From: Saprospirales bacterium
GTDB taxonomy: Bacteria; Bacteroidota; Bacteroidia; Chitinophagales; Saprospiraceae
Length of the DNA: 64,000 nucleotides
Assembly: GCA_016719895.1 (NCBI GenBank)
Contig: JADJYG010000003.1
Coordinates: 248,001 to 312,000 of the forward strand
Reading direction: 5' to 3'
Positions 61,878 through 64,000 of this stretch are shown here, in pieces. The position numbers and the translations under genes are program-made. Positions within the stretch are counted from its first letter, which is position 1. Every line of letters begins with the position of its first letter. The notes under the pieces are model-generated. The model ran no database searches. It was not told the origin of the DNA and saw only the letters and a program-made list of their open reading frames with translations.

Positions 61878-62507
61878 ATGACGGCATCGACCAACCTTCC
61901 ACTGACCAACCAGGAATTGTTCGACCTTTCCAAAGGCGAACTGCTGCGCTTTCCGGCCAGCCGGGAAGAATATTGGGATGTGCTGGAGGCTGCCGAATAC
62001 CGGGCGGACTATTTCAACCAGGAAATTATCGCCGCCATGAGTTACGAATCGGAAGACCACTCCACCCTGGCTACCCGCCTGAGCCACTTGCTTCAAAACC
62101 TGTTTTGGAACCACCCGGGCTTCAAAGTCCACAACAGCAACCGCCCCGTCTGCATTCCCGGTTGCGACTATGCCGTGTTCAACCCCGACGGCTCGGTGGT
62201 GGCGCAGCCTGCCCGCCTGTATGAATACCGCCCGGGCATGAATGCCGAACTGACACCCGTGCTCTTGTTTGAGGTGCTCTCGAAAAACACCCGCTCCTAC
62301 GATTTCGGCGACAAACTGCCCTGTTATAAAAAAATTCCCGCGCTCCGGTATATCCTCTACCTCGAAACCGAACGCCCGGAAGTGACCGTCTTCGAACGGC
62401 TGGAAGAGACCGGGCAATGGCTGGAAACCAGTTTGCGCAGCCTGGATGACTCGTTTCGGGTGGAAGGGCAATTGGTGGTCTTGCGGGATATTTACGGGAG
62501 TACGTAG
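61878..62507 (+). CDS. Uma2 family (PD-(D/E)XK-like) endonuclease
   Basis: 209 residues with the Uma2 fold of the restriction-endonuclease superfamily. The pattern includes EYRADYFNQEIIAAMSYES near the start, the strand-loop VHNSNRPVCIPG-CDYAVFNPDG, and the active-site strand LTPVLLFEVLSKNTRSYD, where Glu and Lys match the Glu-x-x-x-Lys layout of Uma2. DKLPCYKKIPALRYILYLE is also typical. Such genes are abundant in cyanobacteria and Bacteroidota; their role is unclear. Monocistronic. Confidence 0.85.
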   Translation: MTASTNLPLTNQELFDLSKGELLRFPASREEYWDVLEAAEYRADYFNQEIIAAMSYESEDHSTLATRLSHLLQNLFWNHPGFKVHNSNRPVCIPGCDYAVFNPDGSVVAQPARLYEYRPGMNAELTPVLLFEVLSKNTRSYDFGDKLPCYKKIPALRYILYLETERPEVTVFERLEETGQWLETSLRSLDDSFRVEGQLVVLRDIYGST

Positions 62508-62587
62508 TCAGACTGGCTTTGTTGCCTGAATCCCCGCACGAACACAAAGACGGATTTCATGTACAAAAAACAAAACTTTTTTCCCCC

Positions 62588-62595
62588 TACCTTTG
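62588..62595 (+). promoter_or_regulatory. Promoter -7 element of thrS
   Basis: TACCTTTG matches the consensus, 85 nt before the ATG at 62681. Confidence 0.65.
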
Positions 62596-62618
62596 CGCCT
62601 CAATCTTAAACCGTCCCT

Positions 62619-62632
62619 CCCGAGACCTCGGG
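62619..62632 (+). repeat. CCCGAGACCTCGGG palindrome in the thrS leader
   Basis: The reverse complement of the word found twice at 43748-43803. It lies in the transcribed leader between the promoter and the thrS ATG and could fold into a small CCCGAG/CTCGGG hairpin. Confidence 0.55.
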
Positions 62633-62680
62633 ATTCGGGACACCCGCCTGTTGTATGGGTGGGCTAAAACATATTTTTTT

Positions 62681-64000
62681 ATGATAAACATCACCTTCCC
62701 CGACGGCAACGTTCGTCAGTATGCCGCCGGGACCACCGCAATGGACATTGCCAAATCCATCAGCGAGGGCCTGGCCCGCAACGTGCTGGCTGCCGGCGTC
62801 AACGGCGACGTGCGCGACCTCCTGCGCCCGATCAATGAAGACGCCTCCATCCTTTTTTACAAGTGGGAGGACGCGGCTGGCAAAAGCACGTTCTGGCACT
62901 CCTCGGCGCACCTGCTGGCCGAAGCCCTCGAAGCCCTGTTCCCCGGCATCAAATTCGGTATCGGGCCGCCCATCGAGAACGGCTTTTACTATGATGTCGA
63001 TACCGGCGACCGGGCCCTCACGGCGGCCGACATCCCGGCCATCGAACAAAAAATGCTCGAACTGGCCCGCAGCAAATCGGAATACCAGCGCCGCGAAGTG
63101 CCCAAAGCCGAGGCTATCCGGTATTTTACCGAAAAAGGCGATGAGTACAAACTCGAACTCATTGACGGACTCGAAGACGGGCAGATCACCTTCTACCAGC
63201 AAGGAAATTTCGTCGATCTGTGCAAAGGCCCGCACCTGCCGAACACCGAACCGGTCAAAGCGGCCAAAATCCTCAACCTCGCCGGCGCATACTGGCGGGG
63301 CGACGAAAAACGCAAGCAACTGACGCGGGTGTACGCCATCACCTTTCCCAAACAGAAAGAGCTGGACGACTACCTGCACCTGCTGGAAGAGGCCAAAAAA
63401 CGCGATCACCGCAAACTCGGTCAGGAACTGGAATTGTTCATGTTTTCCGAAAAAGTCGGCCAGGGCTTGCCCCTGTGGCTGCCCAAAGGCACCGCCCTGC
63501 GCACGCGCCTGGAGGATTTTCTGAAAAAAGAGCAAATCAAGCGCGGCTACACGCCGGTCATTACGCCGCATATCGGCTCCAAACAGCTGTACGTCACCTC
63601 TGGCCACTGGGAAAAATACGGCGAGGACTCGTTCCAGCCCATTCTAACCCCGGCCCGGGACGAGGTGTTTATGCTCAAGCCGATGAACTGCCCGCACCAC
63701 TGCGAAATTTTCGGCTACCGGCCCCGCTCGTACCGCGAGTTGCCGATCCGGATCGCCGAATTCGGTACCGTCTATCGATACGAACAATCGGGCGAACTGC
63801 ACGGCCTGACGCGCGTGCGCGGCTTCACGCAGGACGACGCCCATATTTTTTGCACCGAAGACCAGGTCAAAGACGAGTTTCTCGCCGTGCTCGACCTTAC
63901 GCGCTATGTGCTGGCCAAAATGGGCTTCGACAAGTTCACCGCCCAGATCAGCCTGCGCGACCCGGAGAACAAGTCCAAATACATCGGCTCGGAAGAAGGC
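62681..64000 (+). CDS. thrS: Threonyl-tRNA synthetase, 3' end beyond the window
   Basis: The first 440 codons of about 645. The TGS domain is residues 1-60 (MINITFPDGNVRQYAAGTTA). The editing domain has HSSAH (His73, His77) and CKGPH (Cys181, His185). The class II catalytic core begins near 245, with motif 2 (FGTVYRYEQSGELHGLTRVR) and the zinc ligand Cys337 in MNCPHHCE. It charges tRNA-Thr in the cytoplasm. The frame runs off the right edge with no defect. Confidence 0.97.
   Translation, partial: MINITFPDGNVRQYAAGTTAMDIAKSISEGLARNVLAAGVNGDVRDLLRPINEDASILFYKWEDAAGKSTFWHSSAHLLAEALEALFPGIKFGIGPPIENGFYYDVDTGDRALTAADIPAIEQKMLELARSKSEYQRREVPKAEAIRYFTEKGDEYKLELIDGLEDGQITFYQQGNFVDLCKGPHLPNTEPVKAAKILNLAGAYWRGDEKRKQLTRVYAITFPKQKELDDYLHLLEEAKKRDHRKLGQELELFMFSEKVGQGLPLWLPKGTALRTRLEDFLKKEQIKRGYTPVITPHIGSKQLYVTSGHWEKYGEDSFQPILTPARDEVFMLKPMNCPHHCEIFGYRPRSYRELPIRIAEFGTVYRYEQSGELHGLTRVRGFTQDDAHIFCTEDQVKDEFLAVLDLTRYVLAKMGFDKFTAQISLRDPENKSKYIGSEEG

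Overview
The window looks like chromosomal DNA of a Bacteroidota bacterium, probably from the Saprospiria or a related lineage, with moderately high GC. The evidence is: five cargo proteins with type IX secretion (T9SS) type A- or type B-style C-termini (plus one with a weaker tail), Bacteroidota-type promoters (TAnnTTTG), Bacteroidota families (DUF6089, DUF5777, DUF4230, DUF3536/GH57, the GNAT-nitrilase fusion), split transketolase subunits, and signal peptides ending in 'AQ'. No rRNA, tRNA or CRISPR array was recognised.

Layout. 1-9.3 kb is an accessory block: an Rpn-type PD-(D/E)XK nuclease, three T9SS cargo proteins (beta-helix, leucine-rich repeat, BNR-propeller), an exported PRMT-like methyltransferase coupled to the BNR gene, and a decayed rpn fragment. 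A ~90-bp upstream box recurs three times here. 9.3-12 kb holds a minus-strand cluster (DUF6089 barrel, SSS symporter, small membrane protein). parC follows, then a ~500-bp tract of almost pure G and C homopolymers that is probably a sequence or assembly artefact. 15.7-16.8 kb is an SPFH membrane protein with a ribbon-helix-helix regulator. 16.9-32.8 kb holds a second BNR cargo protein, a HAD phosphatase, radA, the GNAT/carbon-nitrogen hydrolase fusion, a SurA-like peptidyl-prolyl isomerase, recJ, a GH57 protein, a barrel protein and a YceI protein. 32.8-45 kb carries envelope genes, a cytochrome c lipoprotein, uvrA, a MoxR ATPase, CapA, DUF4230, NUDIX, both transketolase halves and a cystathionine gamma-synthase-type PLP enzyme. 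45-61.7 kb is dominated by two giant convergent T9SS type B adhesin-like paralogues with a lipoprotein S9 peptidase between them. The window ends with a Uma2 nuclease and the first 440 codons of thrS.

How the genes work together. The DNA maintenance genes (parC, radA, recJ, uvrA) are scattered singles. The surface programme (six T9SS-related cargo proteins, barrel proteins, lipoproteins, a periplasmic isomerase) fits a gliding or surface-attached lifestyle, but no T9SS machinery gene is present.

Most unusual signals. (i) Two families of ~165-bp palindrome-ended elements (a tandem pair at 33290-33615 and a single at 40490-40652) have different terminal inverted repeats but the same architecture and a shared internal 18-codon core at the same offset. 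(ii) An orphan ~380-nt transcription unit at 41.3-41.7 kb has its own promoter, terminator and nested stems. (iii) A box at a fixed distance upstream of T9SS cargo genes. (iv) A methyltransferase with a signal peptide, encoded 1 nt after a T9SS cargo gene. (v) A nitrilase-fold fusion protein whose nucleophile position reads Ser rather than Cys.
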